In this document: positions 24,401 to 36,554 of the stretch, piece after piece
Position numbering within the stretch: the stretch's first letter is position 1
Layout of the letters: every line of letters begins with the position of its first letter
Source of the DNA: Dermatemys mawii
Lineage: Eukaryota; Chordata; Testudines; Dermatemydidae
Assembly: GCA_007922305.1 (NCBI GenBank)
Contig: ML677358.1
Coordinates: 9,612,576 to 9,676,575, forward strand
Reading direction: 5' to 3'
DNA length: 64,000 nucleotides
Made by a program: the position numbers and the translations under genes
The notes under the pieces: model-generated
The model's input: only the letters and a program-made list of their open reading frames with translations
The model's database searches: none
Told to the model about the DNA's origin: nothing

Positions 24401-26599
24401 CAATCACTGGGTGACATTTTTTCCTTTGGTTGCATTAGTAACTTCAGTAACAGTAATTGCATAGCTAAAGGAAACAATTTTAACTTGCTAAAATTGTCAA
24501 TTTGTAAATGGTACAAAGATTGGGGGACCATATTTCAGTAGAAAAAATGGAAGCATTTCTGCTATGTAACTGCGATCACTGGCAAAATTCCACTCTTTGT
24601 TACTACACAGTATTTATAATACACTTTAAACAAGGAAAAATCAGATTTACTGGCTTTTGCACCCAGACATTTGATGCTTTACTCTTAGAAAAAAATCTAC
24701 AGTGACAGCCAAGTGTTTTGTGGACCTAATTAGTAGCTCCATCTCCAGTGTGCAGCATGGTGGCAGAAAAACTTAAGTATTGACAAATGCAAAGGTAACA
24801 TACATAGGAAGGGATAAATTGAACTACTCATGCACATCTGAGTTCTTAATTACTTATAAAGATTTGGAAAAAATGGTTGGGAGCCATAGACAACTCAGTT
24901 CACTACAGATTAAGCAGCTGTTTCCACTTTTAGGATGTATAAAGAATAGGGTAAAAAGTAACACTGAAAATAAGCCATTATATAAATTAGAGGTATTCTC
25001 ACCTGGAATGCTGTATTCAAGTGTGGTCAGGTTCAGGCTATTGGGGGGGTGGGGAGCACAAATAGAACATACACAGCTATTGGGTGATAAGGTAAATGGG
25101 ACACTACTGATCCTCCTGTCTCATAATACAAGAAAAAGGAACGCTCAATGTGAAAAGCAACAGATTTAAAAGTAATGAAAGGAAATAATTACAAGCAACA
25201 AAGGAGTAGGAAAAAATGTTGCCTGTAGGCCGGTCTATTCCATAATCTATATCTCCCTCTGAAGCCTCTGGCACTGGTCGCTGTCTGAGAGAAGATACTG
25301 GACTAAATAGATGGTTGATGTGGTATGGGAATTGCTGTGTTCCAGAATGGCCAGGACCTGCATTTTACTTCCTATCTGCTGCATGAAACCTTCAGCAGCA
25401 CATGGATCTCTAACTACCAGACTAGTGCATTAGTTGAAGGAAAGATTCTCATCATCTTGAGCATTAACATGAGTTTAAAACAGTATTTCAGATATGTATT
25501 TCCTAGAGGTGGGCTTGCACTGTGAAGCTTAGATGTGAATTTTCCTAAAGTTCTGGGGAGTTGGGAGTGAGGTTTGCAATTCAGGCAAATGGTAGTGAGG
25601 TTAGCTACGTGAGTTTTCAGACCCATCGCCATATGTATGTGTGTGAGTTTTGAACTAGGAAAAGAGTACTGTGTAAATACTATGGTCTAGTTAGCACTAT
25701 ACTTGATTATGCATGTCTCAACGAAGCAGAAGTTAAATTGAAATGCAAACTGTGGTACATAAAATATTTTCCTAGTTTAACTTAAACATTCCTTCAAAAA
25801 TACATTGTTCAGACCACTGTAAAATAGTAGTTTGCCTTTTACTGCCAAAGGATCTAAAAGTGCTTCATGATCTAAACAACTGGTGATATATCTGCATGAA
25901 ACAGCAATTGTTCAACCATAGCCCTGTGCAAGAGTTTAGGGTAGTAAATCAAAACAAACGCTTGCCCCAGTTGAATCTATGGGAGAAAATTAAACCCTGC
26001 AGAATTACCTAAACTGGCATTTTGCCATTTAGTACTTTACTCCTACTCAGAGGTCCCTGGGCTGCAACCAGCCATTTACGGTTGGATGCTGAGAATATAG
26101 TCAGAGGTGTGTTAACAGAAGAAAGCTATTAAGCAGAGATATTTGCTTTTTCCGGTCATTTTCCTGCCCCTGTGCAGTAATTGTCCTTCATGGTATGGGA
26201 TAGAGGCAAGCACGCAGAGTGGTAGATTTGGGAAGGATTGACTGTTGATTTTTGTAACAATGAGCCTTGTCTGAGGATTTCCTCTTGTGCAAGTCAATTC
26301 TGTACTTGTCATCATAGTGATAGTCACTCGCTATTGCTGCTGGAGCCTCAAAAATTAAGGGTGTGTGTGTGTGAGAGAGAGAGCCCTTTTGAAGAAAACT
26401 GTTGGTATTCAGATACAGTGCTGCCTTGTGTCTGACGCGGGAGTGGGACCAGGCACAACTGGTGGGGTGGCGGAGGGAGCACAGCTAGCTGCTCTGTGTC
26501 TGATGTGGGGGAGCCATACGGTTGTCACCTCTGAGGTACACAAACTGGGCTATCAATGACCTAGGGAGCCGGAGGTAGGTCTCACTGTTCTAACCACCC
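24401..26599. other. SEC24A-CAMLG intergenic region
   Basis: Holds a CR1 3' end (24770-25335) and a short (gt)n(ga)n microsatellite at 26361-26383. Nothing else recognised; GC rises from about 26420 toward the CAMLG island. Confidence 0.55.
24770..25335 (+). mobile_element. CR1 LINE 3'-end fragment
   Basis: Phrases near the end such as 'cactggtcgctgtctgagag' and 'atactggactaaatagatgg' match the CR1 3' terminal region. Old and degenerate. The 129-codon frame inside it is a remnant, not a gene. Confidence 0.65.
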
Positions 26600-27250
26600 T
26601 ACGCCCTCCCCTCACCGGCGTGGGGCACCCGAGCAGCGTCATTGCTCCCTCCCGCCACCTAGCTGGCGAGAGCTGCTGCGACACGCCTCCCCTCGCGCTC
26701 CTCCTTTGTGTGCTCATCCCGCGGTCGGAGCCGCCATCTTTACTCCGGGCACCAGATCCGGAAAGGCGCTGCGTTGGCGAGGCTGACCGGCGAGACGTCC
26801 CTCCCAGTTCCTTTGGCCTGTGCCCTCATCCAAGATGGCGCTGCTTGCTTCAGCAGTTGCAGGCGGTTCTAGGCTGGCGGCGGGGGTTACGCCTGCGCAC
26901 TAGGCGTGAGGGAGGTGGACAGACCTGGCAGGCCCTATTGTTTTGTGGGGGGGGGCGGAGCCGCTTGTGCTGTTTCTGCTGCGGATGGAGCCGGAGGCGC
27001 TGGCCGCGGTGGATGGCGGCGGGGCCGCGGCGGCTCCTGGCCCCATGGGGGTCCCCCCGGTGCTCTCCGTGTCGCAGCGCCGGGCCGAGCTCCGGCGGAG
27101 GAAGCTGCTGATGAACTCGGAGGAGAGGATCAACCGAATCATGGGCTTCCACCGGCCGGGCGGGGTGAAGGGTAAGAGGCGGGGAGGCATTGGGGGGCCG
27201 CAGGTGAGGCCGGGTGTCGCTCAGCCCTAGCCCGACGGGAGGCCAGCGGT
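26600..27250 (+). promoter_or_regulatory. CAMLG: CAMLG CpG-island promoter and 5' UTR
   Basis: A GC- and CpG-rich block surrounds the first exon and contrasts with AT-rich flanks. Two YY1-type sites are visible in opposite orientations: gccgccatctt at 26730-26740 and ccaagatggcgc at 26830-26841. There is no TATA box at a plausible position. Transcription probably starts between about 26740 and 26900, but the exact site cannot be read from sequence. Confidence 0.8.
26985..27171 (+). CDS. CAMLG: CAMLG exon 1 (GET3-binding N terminus)
   Basis: Starts [19 protein letters not shown] and includes the [11 protein letters not shown] basic helix and [13 protein letters not shown]. An alanine/glycine-rich leader comes first. 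Donor gtaaga after one base of an Asp codon. Confidence 0.95.
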
Positions 27251-30200
27251 GAGGGACTGTGTCCTCCACGAAGACACTGAGGGCAGGCAAGAGGGAGAGG
27301 CTCTGCGGGGGACCCCTGCCGCTGATGAGAGCCAGCCTGGGCTGGGGACACTCCTCCCATTACATGAGGCGGCGGGAGATCGGCCCAGCGTACGTTGGAG
27401 GCAGTGGCTAGCCCCAGAGCTTTGGGGGTGTATGAGACACCCTCCCCACCCTCCGCAAGCTGAAGCACTAGCCATGCTCCGGTTACCTTGCTTCTAGGCA
27501 AGGCGAGGGGTTCAGGGCATATAGTGATGGCATCTTCCTCTCCGGGAGGAGGGAAACACTCTTCCCCGCCAAGATGGGTGGGGGCATGACGGTGCTATCG
27601 GGCTTTTTTATGGCAGTGATGTCTTCACACTCCTCTTCTGCCCAGGTGATACTAGCTAACTCTCGCCCATAAATACTGCAGGGATTGGAGGAGTCCACTT
27701 TGCTGTGCAGAAACACACCTCAGCCCAGCATACGAATGTGCCTGTGATTTCCGTCAGTGGATGAGGGATGGTATCTGGAGATCTCTTCGCTGACCTCCGC
27801 ACTGTCTACCTTCTGTAAAATAGTTTAGGTGACTTGGGCACACTGCAGCCTACCGTGTTATTGAGATTTGCTGCTTGTGGCCATATTCTTTTCTTGCGTG
27901 TTTCTTATATTTGGAATCACATTAAACTTATTTTAGGGCCCTTTAGTGTATTAGGTTTAATATATATATATAAAGCACCATAGATCTATATAGCTCTGTA
28001 TGTACATAAAATAAGGTGTATGTTTGTGTGTGCCCGGCCCCCTAAAAAATAATTTACAATTTCAGGGTCTGATCCTGCAAGCACACTATGCACAGAATTG
28101 CCATTGACTTTAATGGAATTTTCTGCTTGTACCAGAGAAAGCAGGATTATGTCCAGTTGTGTTGATTAGGGGGTTTCTGGGGCCCAGCAAAGGAATTCTA
28201 ATAAAACTCTTCTTCACTGTTCACTCTTATTCTGTTTAATGTTGTTTGGGGTTTTGTGTGAAATTATCACTGGTTTACTCCCATTATAATGGACACCATC
28301 TCCATCTTTTTAATATTTTATTAAAGACACAGGAAAAACAAAAACAGTTAAAGCGTTTGAAAGGTAACCTTGTAAGTAAGGCTTTCGTTTTAACAATATT
28401 CTTTATTTCCTTTGCCTTTAGAAGGAGTAACCCCTGCTTGACAGTTTTGCAGTCAGAATTCAAGAAGGTAGCAGATGTTGTACAGACAATTGAAGAATGC
28501 AGCCCAACTGTCAGTACAGGCAGAGAGTCACAGTCCGTGGTTGGGATCTTGTTGTTTTGCCACCCCATGACTTTAGCGGGAGCCTTAAAGAGTCCTTATT
28601 GCAGTTTGCTTCACTATAACAATTCAGTTTGTATTTGTTTCCAACTTTTTCTGACTTTCATAAACCATTCTAATTAATAAGCTACATATTGATTATGAAA
28701 TATGCTTCTCTTAAGAGGTTTGTTTTTAGTGGTTTAATGCCAAGGACTGGAATATCCTTTTATTGTATTTTTTCTTTCCCTACCAAGTGAAAGGTCGTTG
28801 TCCTCGTTTTGCACTCTGCAGTTCCACAATTGATGACATTTTGGCTTGCTTCCTTCCGTACTTTCTAGGTTGCGTATGGTCCTTAATGCTCCTTCTGTCT
28901 GCTTCACTTAGTCTGAATTCTATCCCTTTTTTATACTGCTCTCTTTGCTTGAAATAACCCCTTGCTTCCTGTGTTCCAGATGTCATGCTTCAAATCTCTC
29001 CTCAAACCCAGTGCTTTTACTTGTTTTTTCATTGCTGAAAGACTGAGTCTGCCTGTGCTGACACGTGGGCTGCGTTCTTCAAATTGTCTGTACAACATCT
29101 ACTACAGTTTTCATAAACTCTTTTTTCCTGGGTTTTAATGTATATTTTGTGTTTTGGAAAGTGTCATAGGCATCTGTAGAAGTCAGTATGGGGGTAGAGG
29201 GGAGTCATTGAGCTTCTTAGAGCCCATTGCAAATGCATATATAAAAAAATAAAAGTATGAATCTTATGAAGTCACTGTCAAGATAAGATTTTTGTCTTGA
29301 TGCTGAAGTTGGCTTTATGCAATGCTCTTTATTGTTCTCCACTAGGAGACGTGGTGCAATGGTCTGAGCATAGAAGCAGGAGTCAGCAATGCCTGAATTC
29401 TAATCCTAGCTCTACGAAAAGGTCTTCTGTTGGTTAGGGCAAGTCACATAACCACTGTCTCAGTTTCTCTATTTGTAAAATGGGACTGCTGATAGTCACT
29501 TACTTCCCAGGGAGTTTAGGAAGATTAGTTAATTACTGTTTATAAAATGCCATGAAGAAAAGCTTGAACATGTCTGTTATCAGGTGTAAAGCTGTGGTTT
29601 CACAAAAGTGATTTAATACATCAACCTGATGCCCAAAATCCAGCAGGCTGAGAGGCCTACTAAATATTCAGTAGGAATAACGTTTCATGTTTTGTTTCTC
29701 CCCTTCAGATGATGAAAGTCACACAGAATCAAAACTTCACCATGAGCAAGATAGATTGAACTCCCTCCCTGTTCCTGCAGTTTCAAAGCGAATTGTGCTT
29801 GGTGATTCTGTCTGTAATTTGGCAGGAACATCTGACCACACAAGTAGCGTTATAGAGCTCAAGGGAGAGAAAAAGGACTTGTTCAGTAAAACTCCCGAGC
29901 TTGGTAATGATGGTACCAGTGAGCTCCGGCATCGTAGCAGAGGGGATCTGGCATCAGAAGCTTCACAGAGAGCACCTCGACATGGATTAGATCAATACTT
30001 ATCAAGATTTGATGAAGCTATGAAACTAAGAAACCAGCTGATGAATGAGAAGCCCAGTCAAGAGAATGGGAATGCAGTGGAGGAATTTGATTCTTTTCGC
30101 ATTTTTAGATTGGTGGGATGTGCACTTCTTGCCATAGGAGTTAGAGCTTTTGTGTGCAAGTATTTGGTGAGTTAAGAAAAATATTTGTTGCTAGAAATCC

Positions 30201-33200
30201 CACATCCTCTTCTAGAGGTAATATGAAATTCATCATGGCCCTTGTCTGTAGATGGTGACTAGATGAGTAGGGAACTTTTTCTCTTGGGCCAATCTTATAT
30301 CATCTCAGAACCAGCACTGCGTGGGTAATGCAGCTACTAGGTAGCAGTTGAGGGAAGTGCAAGCTATTACCTCATCTCCTAGAGACTAAGGCCAGGTCTA
30401 CACTATCCACCAGATTAGTGGGTAGTGATTGATCTATCGGGGATTGATTTATCGCGTCTAGTCTAGATGTGATAAACTGACCCTTGATCATTCTTCTGTT
30501 GACACTGGTACTCCACCGCTGCAAGAGGCACAGGCTGAGTCGATGGGGGAGCAGCAGCAGTTGACTCAGTGCTGTGAAGATGCTGCTGTAAGTCGACATA
30601 ATTACGTAGACTTCAGCTACGCTGTTGACGTAGTTTAGTTTCGTACCTGCTTGTGTCTCCAGCTGAAATCTGATCTAGAAGTGTGTAGCTAGTACAAAAT
30701 ACCATCTTCTGAATAATTGGGTTGATTTTAGACAGCATTGGTGATATAACTGTGACAACAATCCTTTGGTGACTCTATAAGGCGTTCTATGTCTATCTCC
30801 TTTCAGGGTCAGGGCCTAAGAGAATTATGCAGATATTCCTCCTTAGTGGTTAAATTTATCTATTTAGGCCACTAGTGTTTATAAAAATAGTTATTTTCCA
30901 TAAATGATTTGGCAGTTCAGTGACTAAAATTTTATTACACATAAATGGCATTTTCCTTGGATGAATAAGTTAACGTGATTCCTTGTTTGTCCAACTAATT
31001 TTCATGTTTTCTCTTCAATCTTTGCAGTCAATATTTGCTCCATTTCTTACTCTACAACTTGCATATATGGGACTGTCCAAATATTTTCCAAAGGTAAGAT
31101 CAGTACTCAGAAAAGATTAATTTAAAATCTTTTTAATTTAAACTTTTGTGAGAATGATTTAGAATGGGACCAGCTAGTACAGCATGTACTTTAGAAACAG
31201 GATTAAGAGACCAGTTGATGTATCAGTCTGGCCCCCTTTTATGTGAAGGTAGTGAAATGAAAGGCACCTATTATTGTGGATCAATGCACTAGCCTTTAAA
31301 TTGTCAGGACTTCAATTCAAATCCTGTTAAACCCTTGAGTGAAAATGAGTTCTTTTGTCTTGTTCTTGTGCCTAGTGAACATTTAGTTATAGCACCATTG
31401 GAAGTATCTGGTCAAGAGAGGAAGTTAGTTCTTCTTGTGTGTTATAAAGCATTTACCCTCTGTCCATGCAGTACTTATCTGCCATCACTGTTGTGTGGTT
31501 TCATCCACAGGTTATATGTGTGAGATGTTTGAGCTAACAGAATTTTCCCCCTCAGTGTGAACTGAACCTTAGTCCTTCATTTTCAAGGTGACTGAATTCA
31601 CTTACTAGTAACTGTTTAAATATAGAGCAAAAGTCAACGTGGAAAACAGAAATTTGAGGATTTAGTTACATGCCTAACGTCCTGTTCGTCAATAGGAAAC
31701 TGTATCCCTTGCTTTATATATCTACACTGGTTAATTACAATGAAGTGACTGCTTAGCTGATGTCTGTCAGCCTACATTGTAAAGGAAGGTCGACTAATAC
31801 TTGATCCATAGGTTAAAATTCTGATGTTCCTTTTCAAAGGAATAGTAGATTAATTATAGACCATAGGAATAAATGAGTGGTTGGGCTTTCTTAGGTAAGT
31901 ATCAGACAGGTAGCCGTGTTAGTCTGGAATTGCAGAAGTGACAAAGAGTCCTGTGGCACCTTAAAGACTAACTAAAAGTATAAAAGCATAAGCTTTTGTG
32001 GGCTAATACCCACTTCATCGGATGCAAGGTAAGTATGTAATTGAAGGTGCAAGATGCAAGGTAAGTATGTAATTGAAAACGGTGAACTTTCAAGAAGTCA
32101 TTCTAAACTGATCTGCAGAAAACACCAGCCAATGTACTTAGGGATCCATCCTGGAAAGGTTATAACAGCTAACAAAAATGCACTTTTATGTAGAAATCCA
32201 TGGTTAAATAGAGTCTTCCTGATTGGTGATTTAAATCAAATCCACCTTGCTGACAACATTTGCCCTTCATTGTATATGTTGCAATGATACTTTAAACCAC
32301 AGGCCTGTCTGTTCGTCTCTGGGCTAGCTAGCTGGAAAGTACAGCTTTCCTGGCACATTTTGAGAGGAGATGGCCAAACTCCTTTCCCTCACTTTAAATA
32401 TATTATAATGATTAATCTTGTGTGAGCTAATTGCTGAGTAAATAATGACCAATATTTGTTTACACAGGTCATTCTGCTATCAGTGTCCGTTTGTGTTGCT
32501 TTGTAAAAACATTGGGATTCTTTGAGTAGAAGGCCCTGTGTTTAAATATTCATAAATGGCTTGATTCACACTATTTCAGACCACTGAGAAGGGAGTGAAT
32601 TTGAAGGTCATCATGGCCTTGAGAATGCTGCAGCAGTTCCATTCAGAAAACTGATGGAGCACCAGTGTGATCACCTATGCTGATGATATCTGAAGCAGTA
32701 GTGCATTGAGAGAGAAGTACCATGCCATTTGTGGTTTATTAGGTCAAAACCAACAGTTTGGAATTGATCCAGAAACCAGCCTGATAGCCAGTGTATGTGT
32801 GTTCATGGAGGGAGAAGCTACTTAGCAAGTAAGCTGCTGCATTCTATGCTAGTTATTTCCAAATGCATTTAAGATATAGCCCTAAATAGAGCACACTGTC
32901 TTAATCTAATATAGAGATGATGAAGCCATTGATTACAGTAGCGTTGTTGCATCAAGAGATGGTTACACTCTCCTAACCAGAAAAAGATGCAAAAAAGAAG
33001 TTTTGATCATCACTCTTAGAATTATCCGGAAGCAACTGTTAATATAACAAGACTACAGATTACACTCTTGAGTGACAAACCAGTGGAGACAAAAAATCTG
33101 ATCAGTCTTTGATATAGCTCCTGGCTTCTTGCCCCAGCTGGTCATTACCTCAGTTTTATACCCTTGAGCTTTCATTAGTTTGCTCTCCTCATGTCCTAGT

Positions 33201-34023
33201 CTCAATCAGACACAGAAAGATGCTTGATCGCGCTGTGGGTTGGATGAAATGAAAATACGAAGTGGTTATTGTCAGGATACTAAAAAAATTCACTCCATGT
33301 TTCCTTGCTAGCCTTCCTAACAGCTCTCTGCACAGTGGAAACCTGCATGTTCCCACATGAGATCCTCTTCAGGGCAGAAAAGCATCCTCCCAAAACTGCT
33401 CTGAGATCTCTGAGATAAAAGAATAAAACAAGTAGCAGTCCCAGCTACTCTTGCTGGAGTCCACATGTGGGATCATGTTTTAAACTAAATAATTGTTCTG
33501 CATTAAAAAAGGATCAAGATCTCAGATTCACAACACAGTGCGATCAAATTGATCTTAACTCAGTAATACAAGTGAAGACAGTCCCATCCCTGAAGAGCTT
33601 ACGGTTCCAAATAAGCATGACACACCAAGTGAGCTTCCACCCTTGTCAGTCTTTGGGAAATATAATACCCATGGTCTCTAGAAGGATGATAGAAAATTGT
33701 ATCCTCCCTAGCAGTCAGTACATTGTGGCATTTACTGCTAAAGCTGAATCTTGCTGCCCGGACTTGCTGCCACAGGATTAGCACACAGTGGCAGTTTGAG
33801 CATAGAAAACAGGATTGGATGGCTTGAAATTAAAAGATAGATGAAAGTTTCCCAAACTTAGAGCAGGTCTGTACTAGAAACTTTTGCTGGTAAAGTAATG
33901 TCAGTTAGGGATATATCTTTGACACATTTATAATGGCAAAAGTCCTAGTGCAGCTCTACTGGCAAAGTGCTTTTTCCAGTGTAGTTTATATAGGGAACTG
34001 GTATAAGCTATACTAGCAAAAGC

Positions 34024-34056
<33 letters not shown>

Positions 34057-34577
34057 TGCTAGGAGTGCTTGCCAGCATAAGTAAACTAACTCAGACTTCC
34101 TTATTTTCCATGATGGTTTGGGAGAATATTGGCACCATCTCAGCATCAATCTGCTGCAAGAACAGTAAGAGAGAAATTGTTCAGAATCCTAGAGCACAAT
34201 TGCAGGGAATAGATACAAGACTTCACAGGGGGATAAAATGTATATTGCCTATACAATTCAAACAAACAAACATACTAAAAGTATTCAAGTATTGGCTTAC
34301 AGGTAGGTGTGTTGCTTTCAGAAGAACTGGATTGTGCAGATTAAATAATTTAGTAACCGCTCTTTTTGGTTTTTTTGATCTTTAGAGTGAAAAGAAGATG
34401 AAAACTACAGTATTAACTGCTGCTCTTTTACTGTCAGGAATCCCTGCAGAAGTGATTAGTCGCTCCATGGATACCTATAGCAAAATGGGAGACATTTTCA
34501 CAGATCTCTGCGTTTATTTCTTTACTTTTATCTTCTGCCATGAACTGCTTGGTTTTTTTGGTTCTGAAGTGCCGTGA
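26985..34577 (+). CDS. CAMLG: CAMLG, calcium-modulating cyclophilin ligand (CAML), complete
   Basis: CAML and WRB/GET1 form the ER-membrane receptor for the TRC40/GET3 ATPase that inserts tail-anchored proteins; CAML is the GET2 counterpart. Four coding exons: 26985-27171, 29709-30166, 31028-31093, 34386-34577, with phases that join, giving 300 aa (human about 296). Residues ~30-57 carry the basic motif [22 protein letters not shown], which in GET2-type proteins docks GET3. The middle is charged and probably flexible. Three hydrophobic segments follow: ~197-215 ([15 protein letters not shown]), ~216-234 ([14 protein letters not shown]) and ~275-293 ([13 protein letters not shown]). The end reads GSEVP-stop. 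The ATG at 26985 has G at +4 but not a purine at -3. It is the first ATG in this frame; upstream the frame stays open but has no ATG. Confidence 0.97.
28472..29105. repeat. Inverted repeat pair of unknown class
   Basis: 28472-28535 and about 29040-29105 are reverse complements with few mismatches ('agatgttgtacagacaatt' at 28480 answers 'aattgtctgtacaacatct' ending 29100). The 500 bases between are unrelated to known families that I can name. Confidence 0.7.
29342..29575 (+). mobile_element. MIR SINE
   Basis: Has the tRNA-derived head ('ggtgcaatggtctgagcata'), the core, and the tail phrase 'ctcagtttctctatttgtaa' then aatggg, the best-known MIR segment. Sense orientation. Confidence 0.75.
29709..30166 (+). 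CDS. CAMLG: CAMLG exon 2
   Basis: Codes (D)[18 protein letters not shown] through the conserved [20 protein letters not shown] and [15 protein letters not shown] up to CKYL. It holds the cytosolic linker and the first membrane segment. Donor gtgagt, phase 0. Confidence 0.97.
30167..31027 (+). other. CAMLG: CAMLG intron 2
   Basis: Contains a MITE-like repeat at about 30388-30650. The rest is featureless. Confidence 0.55.
30388..30650. mobile_element. MITE-like repeat
   Basis: Starts 'taaggccaggtctacactat' and contains 'gggattgatttatcgcgtct', typical of a short Harbinger-like element dispersed in turtle genomes as I recall them. The right end appears lost. Confidence 0.45.
31028..31093 (+). 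CDS. CAMLG: CAMLG exon 3 (second membrane segment)
   Basis: 22 codons, [20 protein letters not shown] then PK; acceptor TTTGCAG, donor gtaaga, phase 0 at both ends. Confidence 0.96.
31903..32026 (+). mobile_element. SINE-like repeat with target duplication
   Basis: Runs from 'cagacaggtagccgtgttag' to 'cttcatcggatgca'. Flanked by AGGTAAGTAT at 31893-31902 and 32027-32036. It lacks an obvious poly(A) tail; the class (SINE or other) is uncertain. Confidence 0.8.
32021..32077 (+). repeat. 32-bp tandem duplication
   Basis: gatgcaaggtaagtatgtaa starts at 32021 and again at 32053. The duplicated unit includes the last bases of the SINE-like repeat and its 3' target duplication. Confidence 0.9.
32560..33200 (+). 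mobile_element. Ancient LINE (CR1/L3-type) 3'-end remnant
   Basis: Phrases such as 'ttggaattgatccagaaacc' and 'aagctgctgcattctatgct' resemble the conserved 3' end of CR1/L3-like LINEs in sauropsids. Heavily mutated. Confidence 0.45.
33858..34070. mobile_element. MITE-like repeat with T tract
   Basis: 'aacttttgctggtaaagtaa' near the left and 'actagcaaaagcac' near the right suggest inverted ends; similar wording recurs at 44095-44385. The 30-T run is at 34026-34055. Confidence 0.4.
34386..34577 (+). CDS. CAMLG: CAMLG exon 4 with stop
   Basis: Reads [20 protein letters not shown], includes [20 protein letters not shown] and ends [15 protein letters not shown] (34575-34577). It carries the last membrane segment. 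Confidence 0.97.
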   Translation, partial: SEKKMKTTVLTAALLLSGIPAEVISRSMDTYSKMGDIFTDLCVYFFTFIFCHELLGFFGSEVP

Positions 34578-35030
34578 TATCTGTAGAACTCAATACGGTA
34601 GTTACACAAACGTTTTCCGTTCTGTATTCCTATAATATTACTGGTATGCCACACAGGTTTATACCTTATTTAATTCTTACCTATTCAAATGCTTGAAAGC
34701 GATTAAATCCACTCATATATGAATGGAAGAACAGGGTCCCAGGTTTGCGGTTGTATTAGTACAGTTTATTCAATTTCTAATGTGCAGATTAGAGTGCAGG
34801 TGTCGGTGATTTATATCTTTTGCTTATTTAGTTAGATGTCCTTTTCACCTTACCCCAAGCATCACCTATACTGTCACTTTCTTGTTGACTTGGTTGTGTG
34901 AATACACAACAGAACTGGTGTGTTCTCAACGGAACTATTTATATATTGTGACAGGACTTACCTAAAGACTGCTCCCTGTGTATTACTTCTGGGTTTTTTA
35001 AATTTAAATAAAATAAAATGTACCCATACA
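34578..35030 (+). terminator. CAMLG: CAMLG 3' UTR with poly(A) signals
   Basis: Non-coding stretch after the stop. Two overlapping AATAAA hexamers occur at 35007-35012 and 35012-35017, followed by a T-rich stretch near 35033. Cleavage is probably at about 35030. Longer 3' ends cannot be excluded. Confidence 0.65.
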
Positions 35031-36554
35031 GTCTCTTGTTCAAACTCTGAGTGTTGAACAAAAATAGCCTCAGCTCACAGGCCTACTGCATCTGCAGCAG
35101 TTTGGTGATGCACCACCTCATTGTCTTGCTCTCAGTTGAAGTCATCATCCTCTCTGTGCGTAAGTTATTTGTTATAGCCATGACTGATTTCAAGTGAGGA
35201 AACTGGAGCAAAACAACTAAGCAAAAAAATCCTGTTGTCCTACAAATGTCATTCTTCAAGAAGTTAGAAGACATAGTTAGAAAGTATGTTATTCTCATAA
35301 TGTTTCCCTGAGCATTTGGCAGCTCTCTAATCTCAGTCGTTATCTTAACTCTACTATTACCCATGTTTTCACCTTGATCCCAGTTTACTGTTACTTCTAG
35401 AACAGTATACAGTGAAAGCAGCATTTAAGAAGCCTGAGTCTAAAGCAGTTGTTTCATATTTATCAAAAATGTCTGTGCTGTTTTGGTCAACCATTAGTTA
35501 ACTAGGGGAGTACATATTTTGACTATGTATATCTTTTCTGTATTTCTCTCCCTGTCTTACTACTAAAGACATTTGCATGTAAACGGGATCTTAATTACAT
35601 GGGAGTTCTGCTCCGCTGCTTAATACTGCTACTGCTCAACAGCATAACAGAACCTTTGGCTGGCATTCAGCAGAGCTATTTATATGTTGACTGACTTGCT
35701 TATTCCTTTGTTCTACATGTTGGTTTGAAGTCCCTCCAAATAAATCACAATAGCCATGTTTATTCAGATCTGAAACACTGAAACAGGCGATGGAAAAAAC
35801 ATTTTTTTTTATCGCCATGTTGTTTTGAGTTGATTTCCACATGAAGATCAATGTGTTGAGGGGTAAAGTGGTACCTGTTACGGAGCACATGTAAAACCAG
35901 ACAGGAGGGATTTAGGAGACCGCCAAGACAGATAAATTCTTTTCTCTCTTTAGGGGGAAGTAAGCTAGCTGTAGTCCTACTTTCAGTACCACAGAAATGT
36001 GACATATTGAGAGGAAGGAATAGACTATCTGAAGTGTTATCTCAGCAAGCCATCCCTTCACATTGTCCATCTTCAGTTATTTCTGCTGCATCTGAACTTG
36101 GTGTTATTTTCACCATTTAGCTTGTCTGTCTACAAGGTGAAATAGGCCAATATCCATTTTTCAATTTGGAGAGAATCAGTCATCTTATTGGTGCTGGTCT
36201 ACAGTGATTTTTATTTTATTTTATTTTTGTTAAGAAGCAAAACTATCTGGCTGTATGTTGCTAAAGTAAACAAGACTGCTTTCTGCCTAATCTTTCTGAA
36301 CTAAAATTATCTGCATTATAATTTTAATTCTGCATTTCTCAGGCAATTGTTAGACCTATGTCTGTCGCATGAAAAAGAATCGTGTGTTCTGATTCTACAC
36401 TACATTCAGTTCTTCTACACTACCACTGTTTTTGTTGGCCAGCCAATTGTATACATTTAGAGCTAGATTGTAAACTATTTTGATTTAGGTCTGATAGCAA
36501 ATGCAGTTTGCAGTGTAGCAGTGTTGATCCCAGGATATTAGAGAGAGACAAAGC

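Larger units (their letters stand above)
27172..29708 (+). other. CAMLG: CAMLG intron 1
   Basis: The CpG island tail runs to about 27350. A (ta)n run is at 27961-27972. A pair of inverted repeats brackets 28472-29105, and a MIR SINE is at 29342-29575. No additional exon is seen. Confidence 0.6.
31094..34385 (+). other. CAMLG: CAMLG intron 3 (3.3 kb)
   Basis: Contains a SINE-like repeat, an old LINE 3' end and a MITE-like repeat ending in a 30-base T run (34026-34055). No exon is seen between. Confidence 0.55.

Noticed and set aside
24780..25169. A 129-codon frame downstream of SEC24A
   Set aside because: It is a CR1 3'-end remnant.
26620..27500. Several overlapping frames of 80-160 codons on both strands
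   Set aside because: GC-rich CpG-island DNA lacks stops by chance. Only the frame starting at 26985 matches CAMLG and splices correctly.
28246..28677. A 143-codon frame in CAMLG intron 1
   Set aside because: It overlaps one arm of an inverted repeat, resembles no known protein I recognise and is not needed to join CAMLG exons 1 and 2.
29342..29420. tRNA-like head in CAMLG intron 1
   Set aside because: It is the tRNA-derived part of a MIR SINE; it does not fold as an intact tRNA and continues into MIR core and tail.
34026..34055. 30-base T run as a RNA polymerase III terminator or retrogene tail
   Set aside because: No internal promoter boxes or processed coding sequence are seen beside it; it adjoins a MITE-like repeat in an intron.
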